NCBI RefSeq assembly: GCF_030250645.1
Contig: NZ_JASSVS010000002.1
Coordinates: forward strand, 496,001-560,000
Reading direction: 5' to 3'
Source: Marinobacter azerbaijanicus
Lineage (GTDB): Bacteria; Pseudomonadota; Gammaproteobacteria; Pseudomonadales; Oleiphilaceae
DNA length: 64,000 nt
Of the stretch, positions 38,147 through 47,789 are shown piece by piece (the first letter of the stretch is position 1; each line of letters starts with the position of its first letter). Below the pieces are notes generated by a model that saw only the letters and a program-made list of their open reading frames with translations, ran no database searches and was not told the DNA's origin. The position numbers and the translations under genes were made by a program.

Positions 38147-40273
38147 TCAGGTCTTGAGACGGCTCAGCTCGGCATCCAGTGCCCGCACCTGCTCATCGAG
38201 GGACCGGCCGCTGCCACTTACCCGTTGCGCCAGTGTTCGCAGATCGTTTGCCGCATCACCAATACGGGTAAGGTTCTGATTGATTTCCTCACTGACAGAA
38301 CTCTGCTCCTCTGCTGCCGTCGCCACATGAGTGACGTGCTCCACAATGGTGGCGATGCGCTCTACTACAGTAGCCAGGGAATGGTCTGCCTCACGGGTAC
38401 CGTCAACCGCCCGGGTCGCCCGGTCGACGCCACTCTGGATAACGCTCACAGCGCCGCTGACATCACTCTGCAGGCCATCAATCATCTGGCTTATTTCGTC
38501 GGTCGACTCACGGGTGCGCGAGGCCAGCGTTCTTACCTCATCCGCCACAACAGCGAAACCGCGACCCTGCTCCCCTGCGCGGGCCGCTTCGATAGCGGCG
38601 TTCAGGGCCAACAGGTTGGTCTGTTCTGCGATACCACGGATAACTTCAAGAATTCGGTTTATATCTTCACTACGGGTAGCGACGTGGCCGATAGCGGTAC
38701 TGGCCTCATCCATATCCCCGGCAAGTGCGCTGACACCTTCCAGCGCTGAGGTCAGTGTATCCTGGGTAAAGCGGACGCCATCCTGGGCCATCTGCGCATT
38801 TTCCGCTGCTTCCCCGGCGAAGCCGGCTACCTCGCCGGAGGCTGCCGACATTTCATTCATGGCAGTGACAACACTCTCGATATCCTGATGCTGGCGTTCA
38901 GTCTGCTCGTCCGTTTCCCTGGCGATTGCACCCACATCAGCTGCCTGCTGACCTACCTTCACGTTGACCTCTTTGAGGTCGTTAATCATTTCCCGGAGAC
39001 GGCCTAGGAACCGGTTGAACCCGCCGGCGAGCTCGATCAGCTCCGCATGTGTGTCAATATCCAGCTCACGGGTGAGATCCCCTTCAGCACTGGCCAGGTT
39101 TTTCATGCGATCACGGATCTCATTGAGCGGCCGGGTGACGGAACGCACCAGCACCACGAGTATCAGAATCGCGACAATCGACACCAGCACACCCACCATG
39201 GTCTGTCGCCCGGCCGTAGCGGCCACCTCACTGGATAGCAGACCGGTAATCTCCGCAACGTCCGCCAGGGCAGCTTCGCGGGGCAACTCAATCAGCAGCG
39301 ACCACTTGGTATCCGGCAGGTCGATCTCAATAGGATAGGAGACGGCCAGGGTTTCCCCGTTGTCATAGGTACCACCATCGGTATGCAGGGAAATATACTC
39401 ATCAGCCTGTTCCGGCAACGCTTCCGACAGAGGCCGCCCCAGGTAATCACTATAGTGACTGGACGCCGCCACCAGCCCCTTGTTGCTCAGAAGGGTGACC
39501 CTTGAAGCTCCGTCGTAGAGCTGGTTGCTGACGTTATTGATTGCTTTCTGCAACGTCGACAGATTCAGGTCGACGCCAACCACGCCAGCAAATTCATTGC
39601 CGTCGAGAATAGGAACCACGAGGCTGGTCATCAGTTCCGAATAGCCATCCTCAATCTCATATTCGTAGGGTTCCATAATGCAGGGCTTTTTCGTGTCCCG
39701 GGAACACAAATACCATTCCGCCTGCCGAATTCCGAATTCATTCCGGTCGTCGAGGTACTTGGTAGCCGGATCTTCAGTGCGGCTGAATACCACGTCGCCT
39801 GTCGGAGAACGGTAGTAGTAGATCTCAAGGGTGCCTTCATCACTGCTGTGCTCTTCAACGCCACCCGTAAAATAGCGGTCCTGACCGTCGTAGGCATCTG
39901 GCTCGAACTGAGCATAGATGGAGCTCAGGCTTTCCTGTGCTTCAAGCACCGCGCCAACCGTTTCCTGAAGCGCACTCCGACTGATACGGCCGGAACTGTC
40001 AGCCTGAATATTCCGGCTGATGACGTTGCGCACGACTTCCGGCGTCCGATACGCTGTAGCAAACATACCACTGACCACTTCACCGTATTTACCAGCGGTC
40101 GCACTGAGCCGGTCGATAGCGAGACTGCGCACTGTGTCACTGGTTTCAGAGGTGATTCGCTGCTCCATCTGCCCCAGCGAAAGCTGTGCGGTGACGACAA
40201 TGCTGATCCCCATAACCAGCAGGAGGGTAATGACGAGGGCATAAAGTTTGAAGCGTAGTGACAGTTTTTTCAT
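38147..40273 (-). CDS. Methyl-accepting chemotaxis protein with dCache sensor
   Basis: 708-residue chemoreceptor: TM1 [20 protein letters not shown] (about 8-28), a large periplasmic double-Cache domain (about 35-355), TM2 [17 protein letters not shown] (about 361-377), HAMP (about 378-430), and an MA domain with [20 protein letters not shown] and [17 protein letters not shown]. In the sensor, [17 protein letters not shown] has an Arg and Trp-Tyr as in amino-acid-binding dCache motifs, but the pattern is not exact and includes a Cys pair that may form a disulfide. No CheR-binding pentapeptide at the C-terminus. Ligand unknown. Confidence 0.93.
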   Translation of the reverse strand: MKKLSLRFKLYALVITLLLVMGISIVVTAQLSLGQMEQRITSETSDTVRSLAIDRLSATAGKYGEVVSGMFATAYRTPEVVRNVISRNIQADSSGRISRSALQETVGAVLEAQESLSSIYAQFEPDAYDGQDRYFTGGVEEHSSDEGTLEIYYYRSPTGDVVFSRTEDPATKYLDDRNEFGIRQAEWYLCSRDTKKPCIMEPYEYEIEDGYSELMTSLVVPILDGNEFAGVVGVDLNLSTLQKAINNVSNQLYDGASRVTLLSNKGLVAASSHYSDYLGRPLSEALPEQADEYISLHTDGGTYDNGETLAVSYPIEIDLPDTKWSLLIELPREAALADVAEITGLLSSEVAATAGRQTMVGVLVSIVAILILVVLVRSVTRPLNEIRDRMKNLASAEGDLTRELDIDTHAELIELAGGFNRFLGRLREMINDLKEVNVKVGQQAADVGAIARETDEQTERQHQDIESVVTAMNEMSAASGEVAGFAGEAAENAQMAQDGVRFTQDTLTSALEGVSALAGDMDEASTAIGHVATRSEDINRILEVIRGIAEQTNLLALNAAIEAARAGEQGRGFAVVADEVRTLASRTRESTDEISQMIDGLQSDVSGAVSVIQSGVDRATRAVDGTREADHSLATVVERIATIVEHVTHVATAAEEQSSVSEEINQNLTRIGDAANDLRTLAQRVSGSGRSLDEQVRALDAELSRLKT

Positions 40274-40379
40274 TGATACGGCAACCTGTCTTGGTGCGGG
40301 GATATATATTCAGCGTAGTGTCCTTTCAACACCGCTGCCATTCGAGCCTGACACGCAATAATCTCATCAGGAGCGTCCA

Positions 40380-40820
40380 TTGGCCTATTTCACTCTGTTC
40401 ATGACCGCGCTGGCCGCGGCAACGCTGTTGCCGGCATACTCGGAAATTCTGCTTGGCGGCATGGTCACGCAAGGCTATTCACTCTGGGGGATCTGGTTCT
40501 GGGCCACTGCAGGCAATACCGCAGGCTCTGTGATTAATGGGGTTATCGGCAGGCAAGTGGATCGCTTTAAGCACAAACGCTGGTTTCCGGTTTCTGAAAA
40601 CCAGCTGGAGAAGGCCAGAACCCGCTTCAACCGCTATGGGCAGTGGTCACTGCTGCTGGGCTGGCTGCCCATTGGTGGCGACGCACTGACTCTGGTGGGC
40701 GGGATCATGCGCGTGCCCTGGCTCAATTTCGTGGTGCTGGTGGGTATTGGCAAGGGTATACGCTACGCATTGGTAATCTGGCTGGTACTGGAAGCATCCG
40801 GCGTTCCCGGGTCATCATAG
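40380..40820 (+). CDS. yqaA: YqaA-family (VTT/DedA-like) inner-membrane protein
   Basis: 146 residues with about four hydrophobic segments, e.g. FTLFMTALAAATLLPAYSEI at the start and LNFVVLVGIGKGIRYALVIW near the end. AGNTAGSVINGVIGR and LGWLPIGGDALTLVGG are typical of the YqaA branch of DedA-like proteins. Start is TTG at 40380, supported by AGGAG six bases upstream; no ATG fits. Its last 58 bases overlap the end of the ABC1 kinase gene on the other strand. Confidence 0.82.
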   Translation: MAYFTLFMTALAAATLLPAYSEILLGGMVTQGYSLWGIWFWATAGNTAGSVINGVIGRQVDRFKHKRWFPVSENQLEKARTRFNRYGQWSLLLGWLPIGGDALTLVGGIMRVPWLNFVVLVGIGKGIRYALVIWLVLEASGVPGSS

Positions 40821-42205
40821 AGGTATTTCCGAAGCAGGTCCTCACCGTTGAACTCGGCGTTGAGTACCGCAATGAAGGTGTAGACGCCGATCAGTTTACG
40901 GTTAAGAAACACAAACTCTTTTGGCGGAACCTTGAAGTAACGGCTAATGGCGGAGCGCGCTGCCTGGCGGGCAACCCGGGACGGTAGGTCGCTTTGTTTC
41001 CAACGGTATTCACCCTTGTCGTTTACGGCGTAATCCGGCCAGTTGCTGCGGTCCCGTGACAGGGGTTCCAGCACCGACATGCAAACCGCGCCAAACTTTT
41101 CCAGCACGTCGTCCGGCCAGTCCGGGTTCATGAAACGGAGCTTGACGCCGCCATCAATCACTGCCTCCAGATCGCCCTCGTAGGACGCCCGGATCATCTG
41201 GATAACCGGATCAAGGAATTTTGCCGAGTAAGCCTGAACGGCACCAAAATCCAGTAATACAATCTGGTCGTGCCGGGTGTCGGCACCATTCTCGCCGGCA
41301 ATGCGGATGCGGTAGTTGCCGAAGTTCGGGTCAGTCTGGATTTCGCCCCAGACGAAAAGCTCCCTGAAAAACAGCTCCAACGCTGCCCGGCCGAGTTCGC
41401 TGCGGCGCTCCAGGGGCAACTCCCTGACCGCGACCGAGCTGACGGAATGCCCCTGCTCGTAGGTGGAGGCAATAACATGCACGGTGCAGTATTCTTCCAG
41501 AACACGGGGCACCACGAAGCGGGGATCATCCAATAGCATTTGCCGGAATTTCTCCGTGGTTTGTGCCTCCAGGCGATAATCCACCTCCCGGTGCATCATG
41601 TCCCGTACTTCTTCCAGCCAGTCGTTGAATTCCGGACCGAACGATACCAGACGAGCAACCCGGAGCAGCTGAGCGACCGAATTAAGGTCGCTATCAACAG
41701 CCTCATCGACGCCCGGGTACTGGACTTTCAGCACCAGTTCGAGGCCATCGCTCCGTCGCCGGGCCCGGTGAACCTGACCGAGGGAAGCGGCACCGATCGG
41801 GTCGGGATCCACCTCCAGTTCCGCCAGCCGCTGGGCACCAAGTTCGTCTTTGAGTACGCGCTCAATGGACGGCCACTCAAGCCAGGTCGTCTGATCTTCC
41901 AGGGTATGCAGCGCCTCGGTCACCTCTTCCGGCAGGAAGTGTTCGCCGTACAGTGCCATCACCTGTCCGATTTTGACCACACTGCCCTTGAGCTTACCCA
42001 GCTCGTCCACCAGGAATTGGGCCTGGCTGGATAACATGGCCCGGTGCCTCGCATCCCGCCGGTCCTTGCTGCCAAACCAGTTGGTGGCCATGTGTGAGGC
42101 CATGCGCGTGCCGGCAAACAGCCCTGCCCTTGTCAGGGTAAGCCGACGCTCAAAGCTTCCAGTCTTGATACGTGCAACGGATGTACTCTTGGGTCTGGGT
42201 GCCAT
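40763..42205 (-). CDS. ABC1/UbiB/ADCK-family atypical kinase
   Basis: 480 residues. Family signatures: KxGQ motif GSVVKIGQVMALYG, the Ala-rich nucleotide loop PIGAASLGQVHRARRR, the Lys in LVLKVQYPG, catalytic block QTDPNFGNYRI (where kinases have HxDxxxxN) and metal motif VLLDFGAVQAY. UbiB/Coq8-type proteins support ubiquinone synthesis as ATPases. This gene is not beside the ubiE-ubiJ genes, so a paralogue with another lipid role is possible. ATG at 42205, with a TTG one codon earlier. No hydrophobic C-terminal anchor is seen, unlike E. coli UbiB. Confidence 0.88.
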   Translation of the reverse strand: MAPRPKSTSVARIKTGSFERRLTLTRAGLFAGTRMASHMATNWFGSKDRRDARHRAMLSSQAQFLVDELGKLKGSVVKIGQVMALYGEHFLPEEVTEALHTLEDQTTWLEWPSIERVLKDELGAQRLAELEVDPDPIGAASLGQVHRARRRSDGLELVLKVQYPGVDEAVDSDLNSVAQLLRVARLVSFGPEFNDWLEEVRDMMHREVDYRLEAQTTEKFRQMLLDDPRFVVPRVLEEYCTVHVIASTYEQGHSVSSVAVRELPLERRSELGRAALELFFRELFVWGEIQTDPNFGNYRIRIAGENGADTRHDQIVLLDFGAVQAYSAKFLDPVIQMIRASYEGDLEAVIDGGVKLRFMNPDWPDDVLEKFGAVCMSVLEPLSRDRSNWPDYAVNDKGEYRWKQSDLPSRVARQAARSAISRYFKVPPKEFVFLNRKLIGVYTFIAVLNAEFNGEDLLRKYLYDDPGTPDASSTSQITNA

Positions 42206-42461
42206 CAAAAACCTGCCCGGTTCAGTAAGTGTTGGCGTTATCAGCCTCTGCGATCATTATACGGATACCTCATCACTCAAGCCTAACTGACGCGCCGCCA
42301 AAACCGTGACCATGGGGCCAATGTAAAAGCCCCGACTCCTGCTTACTCATGAACTAGGGTAACGGTTTACGTTTTTACACAGATCCTTCGTTCAAAGGCG
42401 TTTAGTATGGAAGCGCGGACTCAAGGCTCCCGCTCAAACCAAAAACAACAAGACCGGCACA

Positions 42462-43550
42462 ATGACCCAGATCATCAGCAGACCATCGGACACCAAGCTC
42501 TCGCAGTTCCGGGTAAAGGGCGAAATCCCGGTTCCCCTGCTGATCGGGCGGCTCACCCTGGCAGCTGTCCCTATTCTTCTGTTTTTTGCCTGGCGCTCAC
42601 TGGATCGGGGCTTCGCCGGCTCCGCCACCATTCTGATCATTTTCGCAGCCCTGCTCAGTGTCAACGGTATTATCTATCTCGCCAGCCATAACAGCACCCT
42701 TCAACGCCGTGGCTTCATCACCGTTATTACGGTGCTGTTTACTTACCTGGCTGTCAATGCAGTAGAGGATGGCTCGGCTATTATATGGCTATTTGCCTAC
42801 CCACCGATCATCTTCTACATCAGCGAGGCCAGAGTGGGGGTAATTGCCTGTGTCGGTGGTCTCGCTGCAGTAGCGCTTCTGTTCAGCCCGCTGGGAGATA
42901 TGGTATTCGACACCCCCTACAGCACCAGTTTCCGTCTGACCATGCTGGCCGTACTGGGTTTTGAAATGTTTACCTGTTTTGTCCTGGACCAGAGCCGGCG
43001 GCGCAGCAAGCTCGGCCTGCTGAAACTGGCTGCTGAATTCGAATACGCAGCCAAACATGACGCCCTGACGGGACTCTATAACCGGCGGGAGGCCCATGAG
43101 CAGCTGGAGACCGAATACCAGCGTTATATGCGCAACGGTCGGGCTTTTTCAGTGCTGCTGATGGATATTGACCTGTTCAAGTCTGTCAACGACAACTACG
43201 GCCATCACGTCGGTGACGAGACTATCATGATGGTGGCCAGAACGCTCCGGGAGCAGAGCAGGAAGGTGGACACACTGTCGCGGTGGGGTGGCGAGGAATA
43301 CCTCGTATTGCTCCCCGAAACAGACATCACCGAGGCCGTCCAGACTGCCAACCGGATACGCCAGGCAATCGCCTCTACCCCTGTCAGGGCAGAGAAGCGC
43401 ACCGTCAATATCACCATCAGTGTCGGCACGGCCACCATCCATGGCGCCGAGTCCGTGGACCGACTGCTGCAACGGGCTGACGAAGCTCTTTACCGGGCAA
43501 AAGACATGGGGCGAAATAAGGTCTGCGATTCGGAGGGAAGCTTTAGTTAG
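42462..43550 (+). CDS. Membrane diguanylate cyclase (active GGDEF)
   Basis: 362 residues. The N-terminal half (about 25-175) has six hydrophobic segments forming a 7TM/MASE-like sensor; the C-terminal GGDEF domain begins HDALTGLYNRREAHEQLETE, has MDIDLFKSVND (metal Asp) and the signature GGEEY at about residues 276-280, an accepted active variant. An inhibitory-site RKVD lies exactly five residues before it. It should make c-di-GMP and be feedback-controlled. It occupies the place after lipB where Pseudomonas has lipA. No strong ribosome site is seen before the ATG. Confidence 0.9.
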   Translation: MTQIISRPSDTKLSQFRVKGEIPVPLLIGRLTLAAVPILLFFAWRSLDRGFAGSATILIIFAALLSVNGIIYLASHNSTLQRRGFITVITVLFTYLAVNAVEDGSAIIWLFAYPPIIFYISEARVGVIACVGGLAAVALLFSPLGDMVFDTPYSTSFRLTMLAVLGFEMFTCFVLDQSRRRSKLGLLKLAAEFEYAAKHDALTGLYNRREAHEQLETEYQRYMRNGRAFSVLLMDIDLFKSVNDNYGHHVGDETIMMVARTLREQSRKVDTLSRWGGEEYLVLLPETDITEAVQTANRIRQAIASTPVRAEKRTVNITISVGTATIHGAESVDRLLQRADEALYRAKDMGRNKVCDSEGSFS

Positions 43551-43587
43551 CGTGACAGCAGGCTGATTCGAGTGGCAACGCCGGGGG

Positions 43588-44226
43588 TCACCACCCCGAT
43601 ACCCGGCGGACGGCTCCCCCTGCGAGGCCAGCCACCAGCTCGTCGGAGAGGGTTGAGGCGAGATCGGCGACCGTTGCACCGGGCACAAAGTCGCTGACCT
43701 GACACATGGCCATGCCAGCATAGCCACAGGGGTTGATCCGGCGAAACGGTTCCATGTCCATGGCCACATTCAGGGCCAGCCCGTGGAAAGAGCATCCCCG
43801 CCTTACCCGCAGACCCAGCGATGCTATTTTCGACTCTTCCACATAGACCCCGGGCGCATCCGGGCGCGGTGCCGCGGTAACACCCAGACCCGCAAGCGTT
43901 CGCACGATAGCCTGTTCGATCAGGTCAACCAGAGTGCGAATACCCAGCCGGTGACGGGTAAGGTCGATCATCAGATAGACCACAAGCTGCCCAGGCCCGT
44001 GATAGGTCACCTGCCCGCCCCGATCCACCTGGATCACCGGGATATCTCCGGGCGCCAGTATGTGTTCCGCTTTTCCGGTCTGCCCCTGGGTGTAAACCCG
44101 AGGATGCTCCAGCAGCCAGAGTTCGTCCGGGGTGGAGGCATCTCTGGATGCTGTAAACGATTTCATCGCTTCCCAGGTTTCCAGATAGGGCTGCTCCCCC
44201 AGGGTACGCACTATGAGTTCGTCCAT
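43588..44226 (-). CDS. lipB: Octanoyltransferase (lipoyl(octanoyl) transferase)
   Basis: Moves octanoyl from ACP to lipoyl domains. 212 residues with [20 protein letters not shown], the acyl-binding Cys in [16 protein letters not shown] (about 170) and the Lys in [23 protein letters not shown] at 44226 follows the ybeD stop after four bases; a longer open frame runs into ybeD. Last gene of the dacA-ybeD-lipB group. Confidence 0.95.
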   Translation of the reverse strand: MDELIVRTLGEQPYLETWEAMKSFTASRDASTPDELWLLEHPRVYTQGQTGKAEHILAPGDIPVIQVDRGGQVTYHGPGQLVVYLMIDLTRHRLGIRTLVDLIEQAIVRTLAGLGVTAAPRPDAPGVYVEESKIASLGLRVRRGCSFHGLALNVAMDMEPFRRINPCGYAGMAMCQVSDFVPGATVADLASTLSDELVAGLAGGAVRRVSGW

Positions 44227-44230
44227 CAGG

Positions 44231-44500
44231 TCACAGCACCATATGAACCCGGCCGCTGGCTTTGAGCTCTTCAAACAGGGCCTTCAACTGCGGCTCGCCA
44301 GTGGCAACGATGGTCAGGCTGACTGAAGCAAACCGCCCACCCCGGCTGTCCTTGACTGATACGTCATCATCCGACAGTCCGGGAGCGTGCTGTTCTACGA
44401 CTTCCACCACGAACTCGACAAAGTCCGGGGCGGCATCCCCGATAACCTTGATTACATAGTCACAGGGGAACTCGATCTTGGGTGCCTTTGACTCGCTCAT
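44231..44500 (-). CDS. ybeD: DUF493/YbeD regulatory protein
   Basis: 89-residue ACT-like fold protein from [20 protein letters not shown], ending [11 protein letters not shown]. Located between dacA and lipB, as in E. coli and Pseudomonas; proposed to regulate lipoate metabolism through allostery, not proved. AGGAG lies before the ATG at 44500; eight further codons upstream are open. Confidence 0.92.
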   Translation of the reverse strand: MSESKAPKIEFPCDYVIKVIGDAAPDFVEFVVEVVEQHAPGLSDDDVSVKDSRGGRFASVSLTIVATGEPQLKALFEELKASGRVHMVL

Positions 44501-44533
44501 CCCGGTTTTATCTCCTGTGGGCATACTGCGCCC

Positions 44534-45700
44534 TTACTCAAATAACTGAACAAAGAATAGCTTGACGGCGTCCCAGAGTCGCTTGAAGAAGCCCCCCTCG
44601 GGAACATCCTGGAGCGCCAGCACCGGCTGGTCAACAACCACATCGTCTTCCAGGCTTACCGTTACGCGCCCCAGCTCATCGCCCATGGAGACGGGAGCCT
44701 TGATCACAGAGTCAAGTTCAACGGTGGATTCCAGGGAATCCCTCGAGCCCCGGGGGATGGTAACGTAGACATCTTCTGTAAGACCTACCGACAGGTTATC
44801 ACTCTCACCGCCCCAGACACGCGCTTCCAACAGTTCCTGTCCGGCACGGAACAGTCGCTCGGTCTGGTAGTAACGGAAGCCATAGTTGAGCATTTTCTGC
44901 ACTTCCTGGGCACGGGACGAAGTGCTGTCAGCTCCCATCACCACTGCAATCATGCGTGTATCGTTGCGCTTGGCAGAGGCCACCAGGCAATAGCCGGCCT
45001 CTTCCGTATGGCCTGTCTTCAGGCCATCCACACTGTCGTCACGCCACAGCAGGCTGTTGCGGTTCGGCTGCCGTATATTATTGAACGTGAAGTGCTTCTG
45101 CGCATACAGTGGGTAGTTTTCCGGGTAGTCATTGATAATCGCCTTTGCCAGCAGGGCGAGATCGTAGGCCGTTGAAAAGTGGTCCGGTGCCGGCAACCCG
45201 GTGGCATTGGCAAAACTGGACTCATTCATACCCAGGATCTGCGCCTGCTGGTTCATGATATCGACGAACGCGCCTTCGCTGCCTGCAACGTATTCCGCCA
45301 GCGCCACAGAAGCATCATTCCCTGACTGGATAATGACACCTTTCAGCAGATCCTCGACCGAGACTTCCGTTCCTTCCTGGACAAAGGTGCGCGAGCCTTC
45401 GGTCCGCCAGGCGTTAACGCTGATGGGTACCATATCCGACATGGATATCCGGCCCTCGTCCAGCTCCCGCTCCACAATGTAGGCCGTCATCATCTTGGTC
45501 AGGCTCGCCGGAGGCAGACGTTCGTGACTGTTTTCCTCCATGATGATCCGTCCGGAAAGCGGATCCATCAGAATGTAGGAACTCGCCGCTATCTGCGGCG
45601 GTGACGGTATCAGCACAGACTGCGCCACAACCGGCATTACTGGCAACAGGGCCAGGAGCAGAACAGCGGTGAAGGCTCGGAACACTTTGTTTATTGCCAT
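44534..45700 (-). CDS. dacA: D-alanyl-D-alanine carboxypeptidase (PBP5/6 type)
   Basis: Removes the terminal D-Ala of the pentapeptide. 388 residues: signal peptide MAINKVFRAFTAVLLLALLP to about 26, SxxK motif ASLTKMM (about 66), SGN (about 128), KTG in GLKTGHTEEAGYC (about 231), then the C-terminal PBP5 domain and an amphipathic membrane anchor GFFKRLWDAVKLFFVQLFE. ATG at 45700 chosen for the signal peptide; an upstream codon adds six residues. Part of the cell-wall block. Confidence 0.95.
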   Translation of the reverse strand: MAINKVFRAFTAVLLLALLPVMPVVAQSVLIPSPPQIAASSYILMDPLSGRIIMEENSHERLPPASLTKMMTAYIVERELDEGRISMSDMVPISVNAWRTEGSRTFVQEGTEVSVEDLLKGVIIQSGNDASVALAEYVAGSEGAFVDIMNQQAQILGMNESSFANATGLPAPDHFSTAYDLALLAKAIINDYPENYPLYAQKHFTFNNIRQPNRNSLLWRDDSVDGLKTGHTEEAGYCLVASAKRNDTRMIAVVMGADSTSSRAQEVQKMLNYGFRYYQTERLFRAGQELLEARVWGGESDNLSVGLTEDVYVTIPRGSRDSLESTVELDSVIKAPVSMGDELGRVTVSLEDDVVVDQPVLALQDVPEGGFFKRLWDAVKLFFVQLFE

Positions 45701-45731
45701 GGGTCCATTCGATATCAAGTAGGTGATGGGT

Positions 45732-46601
45732 TCAATGAGAGTCCGTCAATAGAATTGACTGACCAAATCCGTGGTTTTCAAGAAGGCTCTGGGCTCTGAG
45801 GGCTTCGTCCTCGTCTCTGAACGGTCCCACCTGAACCCGGTGGAAGCGGCCAGAAGCCGTTTCTATTTCCCTGACCCGCATAGGGTTTGCCACAGCACGC
45901 CGGGCGCGATCCATCAGAGCCTCGGCGGGGTTACGCTGGCTGAATGAGCCCAGCTGTACGAACAGCGCCTCATTACCGGGCCCCGTGTTGGCCAGGCGCC
46001 CGGCAGCAACCGGAGCCCCGGCGTCAGGAAAGGGTTTTCCGGCAAGGGTCATCGACCCATCGCGGTTAACCGTAATGGCTGCCACTTCGACCCTTGCGGT
46101 TCCCCTGCCCTGATAACCAAGCTTCTTGGCCGCAGCATAGGAAAGGTCTATCAGCCGGTCGCCATGGAATGGGCCACGATCATTGACCCTGACCACGACA
46201 GAGCGACCATTATCCAGGTTGGTCACCCGAGCGTATCCGGGAATCCTAAGGCTCTTGTGTGCTGCTGACATCTCGTACATGTCAAAAACCTCACCGTTGG
46301 AGGTTTTGTGGCCGTGAAACTTCTCACCATACCAGCTCGCAGTGCCCCGCTGAACATAACCGTCATTGCTGTCCAGCACACGGTATTCCTTACCCCAGAC
46401 ATTGTAGGGAGATTTGTTCCCTGCCCGACGGGGCTCCTCGTACCTGGGCTTGGCGTCGGCGAGACCGGAAGCGTCAAAGTCGCCCGAAGGCGCACGATCC
46501 CGGGAAAGGGAATAACGGGAAGAGTGATCCGGCTCAGGCGATGACGCACACCCTGCAAGGATCAGTGCCCCGAAAATCAGCAATAGGACATGGATTTTCA
46601 T
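45732..46601 (-). CDS. rlpA: RlpA septal lytic transglycosylase with SPOR domain
   Basis: Outer-membrane lipoprotein that cleaves denuded glycan strands. 289 residues: lipobox in FGALILAGCASSPEP, RlpA double-psi barrel with GTASWYGEKFHGHKTSNGE (catalytic Glu region and His) and VRVNDRGPF, and a C-terminal SPOR domain with ALFVQLGSFSQRNPAEALMD. The ATG shares one base with the mltB stop (TGATG). Order mltB-rlpA-dacA is as in Pseudomonas. Confidence 0.95.
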   Translation of the reverse strand: MKIHVLLLIFGALILAGCASSPEPDHSSRYSLSRDRAPSGDFDASGLADAKPRYEEPRRAGNKSPYNVWGKEYRVLDSNDGYVQRGTASWYGEKFHGHKTSNGEVFDMYEMSAAHKSLRIPGYARVTNLDNGRSVVVRVNDRGPFHGDRLIDLSYAAAKKLGYQGRGTARVEVAAITVNRDGSMTLAGKPFPDAGAPVAAGRLANTGPGNEALFVQLGSFSQRNPAEALMDRARRAVANPMRVREIETASGRFHRVQVGPFRDEDEALRAQSLLENHGFGQSILLTDSH

Positions 46602-47629
46602 CACGAGCTGTTACCTACCCCGTCTTTTATTTCTGCCTGCTCTACCCGCGCTTCCAGAGCCCTGGCCAGCTGGTGCACTGCCATGGCATAGAGATGACTG
46701 TGATTGTAGCGGGTTATCACATAAAAATTATGATACGTCAGCCAAAGTTGCTGTTCATCTTCGCCGACAAGGCGAATAGCCCTGGCGTCAGCATCATCTG
46801 GCACATCGGCTTCCGGCACTATACCGGCTTGCCGGTAGTCGTTGACCGTGAACTCGGGTTTCAGTTCCCGGGACAGCAATCGCGAGGACTCTGGCAGAGT
46901 GTTACCTACCTGTTCCGCAACTGGCCCGCCAGGTTGCCAGTGATGGGCCCGGAAATAATTGGCGACGCTGCCAATGGCGTCTACCGGATTGGTAAGAATA
47001 TCTGCCACGCCATCACCGTCAAAATCGATCGCGTAATGACGATAACTGCTGGAAATGAACTGGCCATACCCCATTGCCCCGGCGTAGGAGCCCGTGAGTT
47101 CAAGAGGGTCGAAGCCCTGTTCACGGGTCATCAGAAGGTACTGGGCAAGTTCACTGCGAAAAAAACGGCTCCGTGGCGGATAATCAAATGCAAGCGTGGC
47201 GAGGGCATCCAGTACCCGGTATTTGCCCTTGTAGGTGCCATACCAGGTCTCGACACCAATAATCGCGGCAATGACCGGTGCCGGCACCCCGTATTCATTT
47301 TCAGCCCGCTCAAACGCCTCCTGATGCTGCTGAAGGAACTCGACCCCCTGTCCGATGCGCTCTTCGCGCATGAAAATCCGGCGATATTCGTACCATTCGA
47401 GGGTTTTCTCCGCCGGCCGGCTGATCGCATCCAGTATCGAATCACGACGCTGCGCGCTGGCCAGCAATTCCGATACCCGCTCTGTTTCAAACCCATAGCG
47501 TTCCGCCATCTCACGGACAAATTCACGTCCCTCGGGTGTCTTTTCGTACTGCCCCGCCAATGCCAGGGTCGGGAACCAAAGGCAGCCCATTGTCAAACCG
47601 ATACCGATCCAATACCTGACAGCTTTCAT
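46601..47629 (-). CDS. mltB: Membrane-bound lytic murein transglycosylase B
   Basis: 342 residues: signal sequence MKAVRYWIGIGLTMGCLWFP (a signal peptidase I type, ending ALAG, so probably soluble SltB-like rather than lipidated), catalytic Glu in IGVETWYGTYKGKYRVLDAL (about 120) and GAMGYGQFISSSYRHYAIDF. AAGGGG lies before the ATG. A gap of 160 bases separates it from rodA; that gap holds no gene. Confidence 0.93.
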   Translation of the reverse strand: MKAVRYWIGIGLTMGCLWFPTLALAGQYEKTPEGREFVREMAERYGFETERVSELLASAQRRDSILDAISRPAEKTLEWYEYRRIFMREERIGQGVEFLQQHQEAFERAENEYGVPAPVIAAIIGVETWYGTYKGKYRVLDALATLAFDYPPRSRFFRSELAQYLLMTREQGFDPLELTGSYAGAMGYGQFISSSYRHYAIDFDGDGVADILTNPVDAIGSVANYFRAHHWQPGGPVAEQVGNTLPESSRLLSRELKPEFTVNDYRQAGIVPEADVPDDADARAIRLVGEDEQQLWLTYHNFYVITRYNHSHLYAMAVHQLARALEARVEQAEIKDGVGNSS

Positions 47630-47789
47630 GAATCCCCTTGACCGGATGTAACCCGTAACTTTATCAATGCCATACTGCCAGGAACGCGACTGACAATTGC
47701 CGCAACGCGAGGCGCTGCCAAGATTACCATGCTGGCGGGCCCTGCAACCATTACTCCCCGTCCATGGTCCACCACCATCACTATCGCCG

